This document shows, one piece after another, positions 18,907 through 28,668 of a stretch of 64,000 bases of DNA (within the stretch, counting starts at the first letter, position 1; the number at the start of each line of letters is the position of its first letter). The translations under genes were made by a program, and so were the position numbers. Below the pieces are notes generated by a model that did no database searches, was not told where the DNA came from, and saw only the letters and a program-made list of their open reading frames with translations. Origin of the DNA: UBA1672 sp050633325 (GTDB lineage: Bacteria; Pseudomonadota; Alphaproteobacteria; Micavibrionales; Micavibrionaceae); the NCBI GenBank assembly GCA_050633325.1, contig JBOEGH010000002.1:194450-258449 (forward strand), in the 5' to 3' direction.

Positions 18907-20178
18907 ATGGAACATCAAGAACGAAATCGCCACCCATTAAAAATATTGCTTTTCATCATGATTGGTGGGGCTTTAGTGATTTTCACTGACCTGTTTATTT
19001 TGGACAAGAATCAAACTCTAATTAATAAGATTATATCTAATGACACTTCGGAGTCTGTTGAATATACCAGAATTAAGACGCGCCACAATTCTTACATGAA
19101 TGACGGTATAGATATAGATTCTGAAATATTATCCGTTGCGAATGTTATCAGACCACCAGAAATAAAAAATGATACAGTTGAAATCATTGACATGACTGAT
19201 GGGGGGGGAAACCATGATGCTGCCTCCTTGGCTAATATATCTCCTGCTCTAGGTATTGAAAGAGATGATGAGGACCTTGAAAGGTTTTTCAAGAAAAAGC
19301 CTTTGGTCGATAAATCTAAATATCAAGATGACAAAAATGTTTCTGACGTAATACACGACCTTGATAGTAGTAATGAAGATATGTCTGTTGTTTATTCTGT
19401 GGGAGAAATCCCGATCAACGATGATGATGACATAGATGTTACAGAAAATAGTATAGCCACTGAATACAGCTCTCCAAAAGGGTCTGGCATGGTTGTTATT
19501 ATTATAGATGATATGGGTATAACATTACGCAGTAAATTGGTGGAGGTTCTTCCCGGGCCTTTAACACTATCTTACTTGCCATACGCAAAAGGTTTGGATG
19601 ATCGTGTCAACAGGGCGGTTGGAAATGGTCATGAGGTTATGCTTCACATGCCTATGGAGCCTATGAACGGTTCTTTAGATGGTGGGCCACAAGTCCTTAA
19701 AACCAGTCAAAAGCATGATGAGTTTAAAAAGACACTTGATTGGGGGCTTTCCAGTTTTGATGGCTTTGTAGGGCTTAATAATCATATGGGCAGCAGGTTG
19801 ACGCAGGATGAGAAATCCATGCGACGTGTAATGAACCATATTAAAAACACGGGATTATACTTTATAGACTCTAAAACTATTGGTTCTTCCGTAGTTGAAA
19901 GTGTGGCACAGGAAGTCGGCGTTCCATATGCTGTGCGGGATGTTTTTTTAGATCATGAGATAAGCGATGAGTTTGTGAAGTCGGCATTGGCTAAGCTGGA
20001 GAAAAAAGCTCATTCCCAAGGTTATGCAATTGCGATTGGTCATCCGCACAAGGAAACTATTGCTGCTTTAAAAGAGTGGTTGCCAACCTTGAAAGAAAAG
20101 GGATTAACTCTAGTCCCTGCGAGTAAGGTTATAAAACATCCTGTTGGTGCGCGTGGCGATATTGCGCTTATAGATTAA
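18907..20178 (+). CDS. Divergent polysaccharide deacetylase family protein
   Basis: Membrane-anchored periplasmic protein with a YibQ-like divergent polysaccharide deacetylase domain (DUF610). One N-terminal membrane helix (about 11-31) is followed by an acidic, poorly conserved linker (about 35-190, with runs such as DDEDLE and DDDDID). The deacetylase-like domain opens with VVIIIDDMGI near residue 195. HEVMLHMPMEP and GLNNHMGSRLT hold the histidines expected for metal binding. The substrate is unknown; a role at the cell envelope is likely. It interrupts the trp genes on the opposite strand. Confidence 0.83.
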   Translation: MEHQERNRHPLKILLFIMIGGALVIFTDLFILDKNQTLINKIISNDTSESVEYTRIKTRHNSYMNDGIDIDSEILSVANVIRPPEIKNDTVEIIDMTDGGGNHDAASLANISPALGIERDDEDLERFFKKKPLVDKSKYQDDKNVSDVIHDLDSSNEDMSVVYSVGEIPINDDDDIDVTENSIATEYSSPKGSGMVVIIIDDMGITLRSKLVEVLPGPLTLSYLPYAKGLDDRVNRAVGNGHEVMLHMPMEPMNGSLDGGPQVLKTSQKHDEFKKTLDWGLSSFDGFVGLNNHMGSRLTQDEKSMRRVMNHIKNTGLYFIDSKTIGSSVVESVAQEVGVPYAVRDVFLDHEISDEFVKSALAKLEKKAHSQGYAIAIGHPHKETIAALKEWLPTLKEKGLTLVPASKVIKHPVGARGDIALID

Positions 20179-20228
20179 CCATATAAGCGTTTAAAACAAC
20201 CACATACAAAACGTATCGATTTTTATAG

Positions 20229-21764
20229 TTAATCGATGGATCTGAATTTTTTTGTAACTAAATCTGCGGCATGGAATACTGCCTTTGCCTTGTTGCAGCA
20301 TTCTTGATATTCAAATTCAGGGTCGCTGTCTGCAACAACGCCACCGCCAGCTTGCACATATATTTTGTTATCTTTTACAAGTGCGGTTCTCAATGCGATA
20401 CAGCTATCCATTGCGTTTTCTGAGAAATAGCCAACACCACCAGCATAAGCGGCACGTCTGCTAATCTCTAATTCGTCAATGATCTCCATTGCACGTATTT
20501 TGGGCGCTCCGCTAACTGTTCCTGCGGGAAAGCCTGCAAACAGTGCATCGACAATATCCAAACCCTTTTTTAGTTTACCCTCTACATTAGAAACTATGTG
20601 CATCACATGGGAATATAACTCTATTTGGAATTTGTCAGTTACATTAACGCTGCCTATTTCTGCGACACGGCCGACGTCATTGCGGCCAAGATCTAAAAGC
20701 ATTAGATGCTCTGAACATTCTTTTGCATCATTGAGTAAGTCATCCGCAAGCTCTTTGTCTTCAATTGCGTTTTTACCACGTTTTCGTGTTCCTGCAATGG
20801 GACGAATGGTGACCATATCATCCCGCACACGCACTAATATTTCCGGGCTTGACCCAACCAGAGAGAAGCCTTCGAAAGATAAGTGAAATAAAAATGGAGA
20901 CGGGTTTACGCTTCGCAGTGATCTGTATAATTCAAACGATGGCAGATCAAAATCAGTAGAAAATCTTTGTGATGGCACAACCTGAAAAATTTCACCGGCA
21001 TGAATGTACTCAACGGCTTTTTTGACGGCGTTTTTATAGTCACCCTTTGGGGTGTTTGATGTGATCTCTTGTGCGCTTTCTATGCTGGTTTTGTGATCAA
21101 GCAATGTTCTATCGAGCGGAGAGTTGATAGATTTTAATGCGTTTATTATGCGTGTACACGCATCACTATAGACCATATCAATGGGAGTGGACGTGTTCCC
21201 TGAATGCTCATATACGGGCGTAGCAATACAAATCATGTTTTTGACATTATCAAATATGGCTAAAATCGATGGCCTGCTTAGAACACTATCCGGTATTTTT
21301 AAGTCGTCAGGGTTATTATCCGGTATGTCTTCTGCTAATCGTATCATGTCATAACCGATATATCCGAACAATCCTAACTCACACATAGGTGGCAGACCAT
21401 CCGGTACTATATCGATAGAACTTTTGGCTATATTGTCCTTAAGCGATACTTTGGCACAGATATCCTGCTGTTCCCAGTCTTTGTGCTCTCCCTGTTTTGT
21501 CTCTACTTTTCCGCCTTGCGTGCATTTCCACAAAAAGTCAGGGTTAGTACCGATTACAGAGTACCTTCCCAGAGTAGCTCCACCTTCAACTGACTCTAAT
21601 AAGAATGAGTAGGCCGTATGGCCGCATAATTTTAGATATGCGGATACCGGTGTTTCTAAGTCTGCTGACACCCAATGCCATATAAGCTGTGTTTTGTTGT
21701 CGGTGAAGTTCTTTTTGAACTCATCGGGCTTTGGACTAAAACTGTGGTCGGTATTTATACCCAT
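20229..21764 (-). CDS. trpE: Anthranilate synthase component I
   Basis: Chorismate-using subunit of anthranilate synthase. The 511-residue protein has an N-terminal regulatory region (LLESVEGGATLGRYSVIG, with a serine typical of tryptophan feedback sites). The catalytic domain contains IFQVVPSQRF, PIAGTRKRG, LLDLGRNDVGRV and FPAGTVSGAPKIRAMEII. It follows ppiD by 12 bp on the same strand, the usual alphaproteobacterial pair. It is separated from trpGDC by the deacetylase gene. No leader peptide for attenuation is visible just upstream because ppiD is there. Confidence 0.95.
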   Translation of the reverse strand: MGINTDHSFSPKPDEFKKNFTDNKTQLIWHWVSADLETPVSAYLKLCGHTAYSFLLESVEGGATLGRYSVIGTNPDFLWKCTQGGKVETKQGEHKDWEQQDICAKVSLKDNIAKSSIDIVPDGLPPMCELGLFGYIGYDMIRLAEDIPDNNPDDLKIPDSVLSRPSILAIFDNVKNMICIATPVYEHSGNTSTPIDMVYSDACTRIINALKSINSPLDRTLLDHKTSIESAQEITSNTPKGDYKNAVKKAVEYIHAGEIFQVVPSQRFSTDFDLPSFELYRSLRSVNPSPFLFHLSFEGFSLVGSSPEILVRVRDDMVTIRPIAGTRKRGKNAIEDKELADDLLNDAKECSEHLMLLDLGRNDVGRVAEIGSVNVTDKFQIELYSHVMHIVSNVEGKLKKGLDIVDALFAGFPAGTVSGAPKIRAMEIIDELEISRRAAYAGGVGYFSENAMDSCIALRTALVKDNKIYVQAGGGVVADSDPEFEYQECCNKAKAVFHAADLVTKKFRSID

Positions 21765-21776
21765 TGCTAAAAAACC

Positions 21777-23690
21777 TTAGTTTTCATCTGCTTGTTGACC
21801 GTAAACACGCTTTAATAGGTTCGTGTTTATCGTTGCGTTGTATTTTTTGGATAACATGTTCAGGTAAACTAATAATGCTTCCTCTTCCAGCTCAGACTGT
21901 AATCTCTGATTTATATCATCTAAAGACTTTTGGTTATCACTGGTTACTTTTGGTATTTCGTATCCTGCAATTTTTATTAAGGCGAATTTATCATCCAGCC
22001 TTATGGTTTGATGATCTCCCACTTTTGATTGGAATATGGTCGGGCGGTTATTTGCCTTTAGGGGGGCTGGCATCTCACCGATAACCCTGATGCCTTTTAT
22101 ATCTTTAGACACTATGTTGTTTTCCTTGGCAATACTTTCAAATGTTGATCCTTTAACATCAAGCTCTGCCAAGTATTTGTCCATACGCTTTTTGTTTTCT
22201 ATGTATTTTTGGTCGGCGATATATTGTGTATGAATTTCATCTTTAACACTGTCGAACGGCTTATGTGTTTTTTGTTCAATTGAAGTCAATGCAATGCTAA
22301 CAAATTTACCGCTAGGCAGCTCCTCTGCGATTGGCTGTGCTCCATCTTCCAACAGAAATAACATTTCGGTTAAGGCTTCTTTGTCTGCCGGAGTAAAAGT
22401 AGTCTTATCGATCTTGCCTTGTTTGTTTAGGCCTTTGCTATCAATTGGATTTACTAATTCTATTGATATATTTATTTCCTTTGCAATATTTTCAAAGCTA
22501 GTACCGTCATCAAGCATATTTTCGAATTTAGTGAAAATATCGAATATATGATCGGATTTTTTGCTTTCTAAGATTTCGGTTTGTATCTGGTTCTTAACCT
22601 GATTTAAAGGCTGTGTTGATGGTGGTATTATCTTTACTAGCTTAACGATATGAAAACCTAATGTTGTTTGAACAGGCGGCTTTACCTCTTCGATTTTTCT
22701 GTCAGAAACAGCATCAGATAATGCAGGTAACATGAGCGTTGTTTCAAATGGTATATTCTCTATGTATTTTGCATTTTCTCCTACGATTTCTTCTGATGCG
22801 TCTTTGAGGCTTTTTCCCTCTTGAACCAGTGTGAAAATGTCATCTGCTTGTTGTTTGTTGTCCGCAATTGATTGTGTCAGAACAATTTGCTCTCCAATTT
22901 TGAAGTTTTGCTTATTGTCATTATAGAACTGTTCTATTTCCTTATCTGAAACTGACATATCAGTTTCAATTTTATCAGAATCAAATACTGCGATTTCAGC
23001 ACTGCGAGATTCAGGTATTACATATTTTGCAAACTTTGTTGCTTCATATAGTCCTTTAAGTTGACCTTCGTCAGGTTCTTGAATGTTCGATATTTCGCTG
23101 TCCGGAAACATCAGTATTTTTATGTCTCTTGTCTGATTCTCAAAAGAGTGAAGCTCACTAGATAGTTCGTCAAGATTTGGTTTGAACCCTGATTGTATAG
23201 CTTTTTTGATTATTTCGCCGGACACTTCACGTTTAATGCCCGTAACAAAATCTTTCTCTATCATTCCTTGGCGGCGTAAGATCTCGTTTAATGCCTCTTG
23301 CAGGGTTTGATCGTCTCTTTTATGTGGTGCTATAACTTGTCCAATATGTTTTGCAATCTGTTCTTTGTTTATCTCTATGCCTAGCTTTTCCGCTTCTTTT
23401 AGCATGAAGTATGATCTTATTTCATTCGCAAGAACATCATCTGCCATGCCTATTTTATAGGCCTGTTGTGTTGACATGTTGTAACTGGCTAATGTTCGTC
23501 TTAAAGTATTATCGAATTGCCTTATGGTTATGGTTTTATCTTCAATTTTCGCTACATCATTACCGCCAACATTACCGTTGCTAAAAGACCCACTTAAAAC
23601 TAGACCACCAACAGCCATCCCAAGAAGACCAAAAACAACATATTTAAAAAAGCCACCGACTTTTCCGCCACGCAAAGATTTCATAACCAT
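21777..23690 (-). CDS. ppiD: PpiD-type SurA N-terminal domain peptidyl-prolyl isomerase
   Basis: Inner-membrane-anchored periplasmic folding factor (637 residues from the ATG at 23690). A short basic N-terminus (MKSLRGGKVGG) precedes a single membrane helix (VVFGLLGMAVGGLVL). Then come a SurA_N-like chaperone region, a central parvulin-type domain (about 245-370, containing IADNKQQADDIFTLVQEGKSL and TTLGFHIVKLVKI) and a long C-terminal helical region. An in-frame GTG at 23732 would add 14 residues ahead of the expected basic start and lacks a clear ribosome-binding site. It is upstream of trpE. Confidence 0.87.
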   Translation of the reverse strand: MVMKSLRGGKVGGFFKYVVFGLLGMAVGGLVLSGSFSNGNVGGNDVAKIEDKTITIRQFDNTLRRTLASYNMSTQQAYKIGMADDVLANEIRSYFMLKEAEKLGIEINKEQIAKHIGQVIAPHKRDDQTLQEALNEILRRQGMIEKDFVTGIKREVSGEIIKKAIQSGFKPNLDELSSELHSFENQTRDIKILMFPDSEISNIQEPDEGQLKGLYEATKFAKYVIPESRSAEIAVFDSDKIETDMSVSDKEIEQFYNDNKQNFKIGEQIVLTQSIADNKQQADDIFTLVQEGKSLKDASEEIVGENAKYIENIPFETTLMLPALSDAVSDRKIEEVKPPVQTTLGFHIVKLVKIIPPSTQPLNQVKNQIQTEILESKKSDHIFDIFTKFENMLDDGTSFENIAKEINISIELVNPIDSKGLNKQGKIDKTTFTPADKEALTEMLFLLEDGAQPIAEELPSGKFVSIALTSIEQKTHKPFDSVKDEIHTQYIADQKYIENKKRMDKYLAELDVKGSTFESIAKENNIVSKDIKGIRVIGEMPAPLKANNRPTIFQSKVGDHQTIRLDDKFALIKIAGYEIPKVTSDNQKSLDDINQRLQSELEEEALLVYLNMLSKKYNATINTNLLKRVYGQQADEN

Positions 23691-23883
23691 ACTTAATTTA
23701 AACCTAATATCTAACAATTTAACTTTGATCACGCACTATAGGCAGCTCATACCACGGGGGCAAGTATTCAAATTACATGTATGGATAAAACTGAGTGTTA
23801 AAAAGTGCTTTCCACAATAGCTGGATGTAGATAAGTTCAACGGATATGGTTTTAGGCACTATGAAAATGTAAGGAATATGATG

Positions 23884-24642
23884 ATGAAAAAACTGATTGC
23901 AGGGAATTGGAAAATGAATGGAAGCCTAGCTCAGGCTGATAATTTACCTGCATCTATAGCGCAAGAAATTCAAAGTAATTCTAGTGTACGTGATTCTTTT
24001 GAGTTTTTGGTTTGTCCACCATTTCCGTATATGTTGGCTATAAAAGATATCTGTGTAAAAAATGGTATTTCTTTTGGTGCACAAGATTGTTCTGAACATG
24101 ATTCTGGCGCATATACGGGTGAGATATCCGCGCAGATGATTGCCGATTGTGGTGGAACTTATGTTATTTTAGGGCATTCTGAAAGAAGACAATACCATGG
24201 CGAAACGAATGACATAGTCTCAGGAAAAGCTAAGGCAGCACATGGCGCAGGTCTTGTTTCCATTATATGTGTGGGTGAAACTGAAGAAGAGCGTGAAGCA
24301 GGCAAACAAAACGAAGTGGTCGGAGAGCAGCTTAGATCATCACTTCCTGTTGGGGCAAACGCAGAAAATACGGTTATTGCATATGAACCTGTATGGGCGA
24401 TAGGGACTGGAAAAACTGCTAACAGCGAAGATGTGGCAATGATGCACAGTTTTATATGTAATCAATTAAAAGAACATCTTGCAGATTCTAAAAATATGCG
24501 TATTTTGTACGGCGGTTCGATGAAGCCAGAAAATGCATCCTCTCTTTTGTCTACGCCCCATGTTGATGGTGGCTTAATTGGGGGGGCAAGTTTGAAGGCA
24601 GAACAATTTGTTGGTATTGCTGTCGCAGCAGATCAAGAATAG
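23884..24642 (+). CDS. tpiA: Triosephosphate isomerase
   Basis: Glycolytic TIM-barrel enzyme interconverting glyceraldehyde 3-phosphate and dihydroxyacetone phosphate. Conserved elements are GNWKMNG at the N-terminus, VILGHSERR with the catalytic His, and AYEPVWAIGTGKTA with the catalytic Glu and the mobile loop. GGSMKPENA and GGLIGGASL bind phosphate. Three ATGs run in a row (23878, 23881, 23884). AAGGA at 23871-23875 best fits the third (8-base spacing), giving 252 residues. Confidence 0.97.
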   Translation: MKKLIAGNWKMNGSLAQADNLPASIAQEIQSNSSVRDSFEFLVCPPFPYMLAIKDICVKNGISFGAQDCSEHDSGAYTGEISAQMIADCGGTYVILGHSERRQYHGETNDIVSGKAKAAHGAGLVSIICVGETEEEREAGKQNEVVGEQLRSSLPVGANAENTVIAYEPVWAIGTGKTANSEDVAMMHSFICNQLKEHLADSKNMRILYGGSMKPENASSLLSTPHVDGGLIGGASLKAEQFVGIAVAADQE

Positions 24643-24727
24643 TGTAAAAATTAATTTTATATCTGGTCTTTGACAGTAAGAAACCGTATAAACTGTGTTA
24701 AACACACAAAGAAAAGTTATTTAGGCT

Positions 24728-25183
24728 ATGGAATCCGTAATTCTTGTAATACATCTTATTTTGGCACTACTAATTATTGTGCTTGTACTTCTTCAACGCT
24801 CAGAGGGCGGTGGTCTTGGTATAGGCGGTAATAACGGTGGTCTTGGCGGTCTTGCATCTGCAAAGGGAACTGCCAATGCATTGACCAAGGTAACAGGGCT
24901 TTGTGCTGCCGGATTTTTTGTTACATCTCTAACCTTAGGTGTTTTGGCCAGTCAACAGAGCCGTGTGAACCAAGGGATTCTAGAAGATGTTAATCCTGCT
25001 GAGATACAGGTTAAGGACATAAGTGCGCCGACTGGTGTGACATACACTCCACCTATGGAAATGCCCCCCTTGAATGTGCAAACAAATAATAGCGAAACTA
25101 CGGGAAGCGTTGAAGTAGAGAAAACTGATATAGCTCCTCCAACAACTGACAATACGTCGGAGCCTTCAGCGCCGATAGAGTAG
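24728..25183 (+). CDS. secG: Preprotein translocase subunit SecG
   Basis: Small inner-membrane subunit of the SecYEG channel. The first ~75 residues match the family: a hydrophobic helix (ILVIHLILALLIIVLVLLQ), the glycine-rich cytoplasmic loop ending in LTKVTGLCAAGFFVTSL, and a second helix. The last ~70 residues form a proline/threonine/glutamate-rich periplasmic tail, as is usual in alphaproteobacteria. It ends 4 bp before pyrG and lies in the common tpiA-secG-pyrG order. Confidence 0.93.
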   Translation: MESVILVIHLILALLIIVLVLLQRSEGGGLGIGGNNGGLGGLASAKGTANALTKVTGLCAAGFFVTSLTLGVLASQQSRVNQGILEDVNPAEIQVKDISAPTGVTYTPPMEMPPLNVQTNNSETTGSVEVEKTDIAPPTTDNTSEPSAPIE

Positions 25184-25187
25184 AACC

Positions 25188-26816
25188 ATGACAAGATTTA
25201 TTTTTATTACCGGTGGCGTTGTTTCCTCATTAGGAAAGGGCCTCGGCTCCGCTTCGCTTGGCGCATTGTTGCAAGCCAGAGGCTACAGTGTTCGCCTTTG
25301 TAAGCTTGATCCTTATCTAAATGTTGACCCGGGAACTATGAGTCCATTTCAGCATGGTGAAGTTTTTGTTACCGACGATGGTGCTGAAACAGACTTAGAC
25401 TTCGGTCATTACGAGCGTTTCACTGGTGTTCCTGCGCTGGCTACGGATAACACAACAACAGGCCGTATATATACCAGCGTTCTGCAAAGAGAGCGTCGTG
25501 GTGAGTATCTTGGTGCTACGATTCAGATTATCCCACATATTACCAATGAAATTCAGGATTTTATCCGTGAAAAAGAAGGTTCGGCTGACTTTGTTCTTTG
25601 TGAAATCGGCGGTACTGTAGGTGATATTGAGAGCCTTCCTTTTCTTGAGGCTATAAGACAATTTGGTAATGATGTCGGTCGCGAACGTGCCATATTCATT
25701 CATGTTACATTGTTGCCATATATTCCTGCTGCGGGTGAGTTGAAGACAAAACCAACACAACATTCTGTTAAAGAATTGATGAGTTATGGTATTCGTCCGC
25801 AAATACTTCTCTGTCGTGCTGATCGCGAAATAGAGGAAGATGAGCGTCGTAAAATTGCTCTATTCTGTAATCTTGATGAGGCGAAAGTAATCCCTGCGTT
25901 GGATGTATCTTCTATATATGAAGTGCCCCTTACATACCACGCCGAAGGCTTGGATAAGCAAGTTATGGATAGCTTTGGAATAGAAGATAAAGAACCTTTG
26001 GATTTATCAACTTGGAATAATATCGTTGATACCATTAAAGAGCCAGAGGGTGAGGTAACAATTGCTATAGTCGGTAAATACACGAACTTGGCGGATAGTT
26101 ATAAGTCTTTGAATGAGGCACTTATACATGGTGGAATTGCTAATAAGGTTAAGGTTAACCTTAAATTCATAGAAGCAGAAATTTTTGAATCAGAAGATCC
26201 GGAAATACATTTATCGGGTGTAAATGGTATTCTTGTCCCAGGCGGTTTTGGTGATCGCGGGGTTGAAGGAAAAATTCTTGCCGCACAATACGCGCGTGAG
26301 AAGAAAATTCCGTATTTTGGTATTTGTTATGGTATGCAAATGGCCGTGATTGAAGCAGCGCGCAATTTATGTGGTATAGATGGTGCAGGATCTAGTGAGT
26401 TTACTGATTGTAAAGTTCCTGTCGTTGGCCTTATGACTGAGTGGGTTCAAGGGTCAGGCAAGCAAGAGCGCGGAGCCGACGGTGACCTAGGCGGTACAAT
26501 GCGTCTTGGTGCGTATCCCGCAAGTTTAAAAGATAACTCTAAAATTTCAGAGATATATGGTTCAGATACAATAAGTGAACGTCATAGGCATCGCTTTGAA
26601 GTTAATGCAAACTATATTCAGCAATTGGAAGATGGAGGCCTCAAATTCTCTGGTATGTCTCCGGATGGAAAGCTTCCTGAAATTGTGGAATATGAAGATC
26701 ATCCTTGGTTTATTGGGGTTCAATTCCACCCAGAATTAAAGTCCAAACCATTTGATCCGCATCCTTTGTTTGTTTCATTCATAGGTGCATCTGTTGATCA
26801 AGGGCGTCTTGTCTAG
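25188..26816 (+). CDS. pyrG: CTP synthase
   Basis: Converts UTP, glutamine and ATP to CTP. The 542-residue protein has the N-terminal synthetase domain (FITGGVVSSLGKGLGSASLG, DPYLNVDPGTMSPFQHGEVFV). The C-terminal class I glutaminase domain has its nucleophile in YFGICYGMQMAV and the His-Glu pair in GVQFHPELKSKP. Length and order are standard. It is likely co-transcribed with secG. Confidence 0.98.
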   Translation: MTRFIFITGGVVSSLGKGLGSASLGALLQARGYSVRLCKLDPYLNVDPGTMSPFQHGEVFVTDDGAETDLDFGHYERFTGVPALATDNTTTGRIYTSVLQRERRGEYLGATIQIIPHITNEIQDFIREKEGSADFVLCEIGGTVGDIESLPFLEAIRQFGNDVGRERAIFIHVTLLPYIPAAGELKTKPTQHSVKELMSYGIRPQILLCRADREIEEDERRKIALFCNLDEAKVIPALDVSSIYEVPLTYHAEGLDKQVMDSFGIEDKEPLDLSTWNNIVDTIKEPEGEVTIAIVGKYTNLADSYKSLNEALIHGGIANKVKVNLKFIEAEIFESEDPEIHLSGVNGILVPGGFGDRGVEGKILAAQYAREKKIPYFGICYGMQMAVIEAARNLCGIDGAGSSEFTDCKVPVVGLMTEWVQGSGKQERGADGDLGGTMRLGAYPASLKDNSKISEIYGSDTISERHRHRFEVNANYIQQLEDGGLKFSGMSPDGKLPEIVEYEDHPWFIGVQFHPELKSKPFDPHPLFVSFIGASVDQGRLV

Positions 26817-26893
26817 TTCTTATTAAGCTATTACCTTTGTTATATGATATGGTTAAAATCGTTGACCTTGTTTACCATGGGCTATGTTGAGAT

Positions 26894-27679
26894 ATGAGAT
26901 ACTATATACTTGCGATGTCGCTAATTTGTTTCATTGCATCCTTTATTTTTACAAAAATGGAAACACATTTCCAAAATAATTCTTATGTAATGGAGGTGGA
27001 GGCCGTTGAAAATCGGTTTGTTCCAGCAAGGCCTTATAAATTTTTAGGTCACAAAAAAGAGGTTGGGTATATTCGTTTTCTTACCCCAAAAAAACACTGG
27101 CATGGCCATAATATGTTGAAGCCCCTTCCCGCGAATGTAAAAAAGGGGGATGTGTTTAATGTCAGGATAAGAGAACTTCCTAATTGGGAAACCAGAAAGC
27201 CAAGGGAAGTAAGGAAAATAGGCTCTTCTTCCTTTTCGTATAAGTATAAAGCTTTTGTTATTGTACCTGAAGGGGGAAAACCCTATCAGGGGCTGGCTGC
27301 TCTTTATTTTATAGGAGGGATTCTATGCTTTATTGGTGCGTTTTTTGCATCGCCACCATCGCAATATAGAACAAGGTTCAGTAAGCTTTATTATATAGGG
27401 TGGTTTCTTGTTTATGCCAGTTGGGCTGTTCTCGTTTGTAGCTGGGCTAACATCTATAATATACATAATAGTATACTTGTCGGATCATGTGTAATTGCAT
27501 TCATATGCTATTTAACCACGCTTAAAGAAATGATGGATAAAAAAACAACAATGTCAGACGAGCATATGGGTGCACGATCAGGTCGGATAGGTAGATCATT
27601 TGATTACACCCTACATATAGGCACAATGTTTGCGCATATGTTCTTTGTTTATATGGCGATATATAATCCGCCTTTATAA
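26894..27679 (+). CDS. Unknown integral membrane protein
   Basis: I do not recognise this 261-residue protein. It starts with a membrane helix (YILAMSLICFIASFIFT). A soluble segment of ~110 residues with beta-like character follows (YVMEVEAVENRFVPARPY, KGDVFNVRIRELP). Then come at least three to four helices (ALYFIGGILCFIGAFFA, YYIGWFLVYASWAVLVCSW, ILVGSCVIAFICYL and a C-terminal one). The helix, extracytoplasmic beta domain, helices layout resembles DUF3592-type proteins, but I see no clear signature. It stands alone between pyrG and kdsA with gaps of 77 and 131 bp. Confidence 0.6.
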   Translation: MRYYILAMSLICFIASFIFTKMETHFQNNSYVMEVEAVENRFVPARPYKFLGHKKEVGYIRFLTPKKHWHGHNMLKPLPANVKKGDVFNVRIRELPNWETRKPREVRKIGSSSFSYKYKAFVIVPEGGKPYQGLAALYFIGGILCFIGAFFASPPSQYRTRFSKLYYIGWFLVYASWAVLVCSWANIYNIHNSILVGSCVIAFICYLTTLKEMMDKKTTMSDEHMGARSGRIGRSFDYTLHIGTMFAHMFFVYMAIYNPPL

Positions 27680-27810
27680 TTGTTTTAATCGAGCAACGAT
27701 TTTTGCATCATTGTTTTGTGTGTTTATTTGATAATTTTTATTAACTTACATGTTAGAAGATTATATTAATTATTCTTGAAAATAGAGCCGGATACACATA
27801 TGTTTTCTGC

Positions 27811-28635
27811 ATGGAAAAAATCATAAAAGTTGACCAGCTTAAAATTGGTAATAAACAGCCCTTAACAATTATCGCCGGCCCTTGCCAAATTGAAAGCAAG
27901 GATCATGCGTTTGAAATGTGTGAGGCATTGAAACAGCTTACGCGAAAAATGGGCTTACAGTTTATATTCAAAAGCTCGTATGATAAGGCGAACCGTACAT
28001 CTATTTCTGGTGTAAGGGGTGTTGGAATCGATAAAGGGTTGCAGATATTATCTGATATTCGTGAGCATTTTGGAGTTCCTGTTATTACTGATGTTCATAC
28101 GGAGGATCAGTGCGCGCGAGTAGGTGAGGTTGTGGATGTCCTTCAAATACCTGCATTCTTATGCCGTCAAACCGACCTTCTTGTCGCTGCTGCAAAAACA
28201 GGTAAAGCGGTTAATATTAAAAAAGGGCAATTTCTTGCTCCTTGGGATATGAAAAACGTTGCGCAAAAAGTTGCGGATAGCGGCAATGACAATATTATGC
28301 TTTGTGAGCGTGGTGCAAGTTTCGGTTATAATACTCTTGTGTCTGATATGCGTTCTTTACCTATAATGAAGGAAACAGGATATCCTGTTATTTTTGATGC
28401 AACACATTCTGTACAGCAACCAGGTGGTCTTGGTGGTTCTTCCGGCGGTGATCGTACTATGGTTCCTGTTCTTGCGCGTGCTGCGGTGGCGATTGGTGTT
28501 GCTGGTGTATTCATTGAAACTCATCAAGATCCAGATAACGCGCCTTCTGATGGTCCTAACATGATCAAGTTAAGTGAAATGCCAGACTTTTTAGATACAC
28601 TGATGAAATTTGATAAGCTGTCTAAATCATGTTAA
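27811..28635 (+). CDS. kdsA: 3-deoxy-8-phosphooctulonate synthase
   Basis: Makes KDO 8-phosphate, the precursor of the inner-core sugar of lipopolysaccharide, from phosphoenolpyruvate and arabinose 5-phosphate. The 274-residue protein has IIAGPCQIES, FKSSYDKANRTS, VPVITDVHTEDQC, NIKKGQFLAPWDMK and FDATHSVQQPGG. The N in NIKKGQF, where metal-dependent KdsA enzymes carry a cysteine, suggests the metal-independent type. It fits the lipid A genes at the start of the window. Confidence 0.96.
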   Translation: MEKIIKVDQLKIGNKQPLTIIAGPCQIESKDHAFEMCEALKQLTRKMGLQFIFKSSYDKANRTSISGVRGVGIDKGLQILSDIREHFGVPVITDVHTEDQCARVGEVVDVLQIPAFLCRQTDLLVAAAKTGKAVNIKKGQFLAPWDMKNVAQKVADSGNDNIMLCERGASFGYNTLVSDMRSLPIMKETGYPVIFDATHSVQQPGGLGGSSGGDRTMVPVLARAAVAIGVAGVFIETHQDPDNAPSDGPNMIKLSEMPDFLDTLMKFDKLSKSC

Positions 28636-28668
28636 TATAATTATATTAATCAGCAGGAGGCTGGATTT

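Noticed and set aside
20215..20237. 7-bp ATCGATT inverted repeat as terminator between the deacetylase gene and trpE
   Set aside because: The stem is short, the loop is 9 bases and no T run follows on either strand.
24670..24703. TTGACA as a -35 box for secG
   Set aside because: No -10 hexamer lies at a proper distance: TATAAA is only 11 bases away and TTAAAC is 22 bases away.
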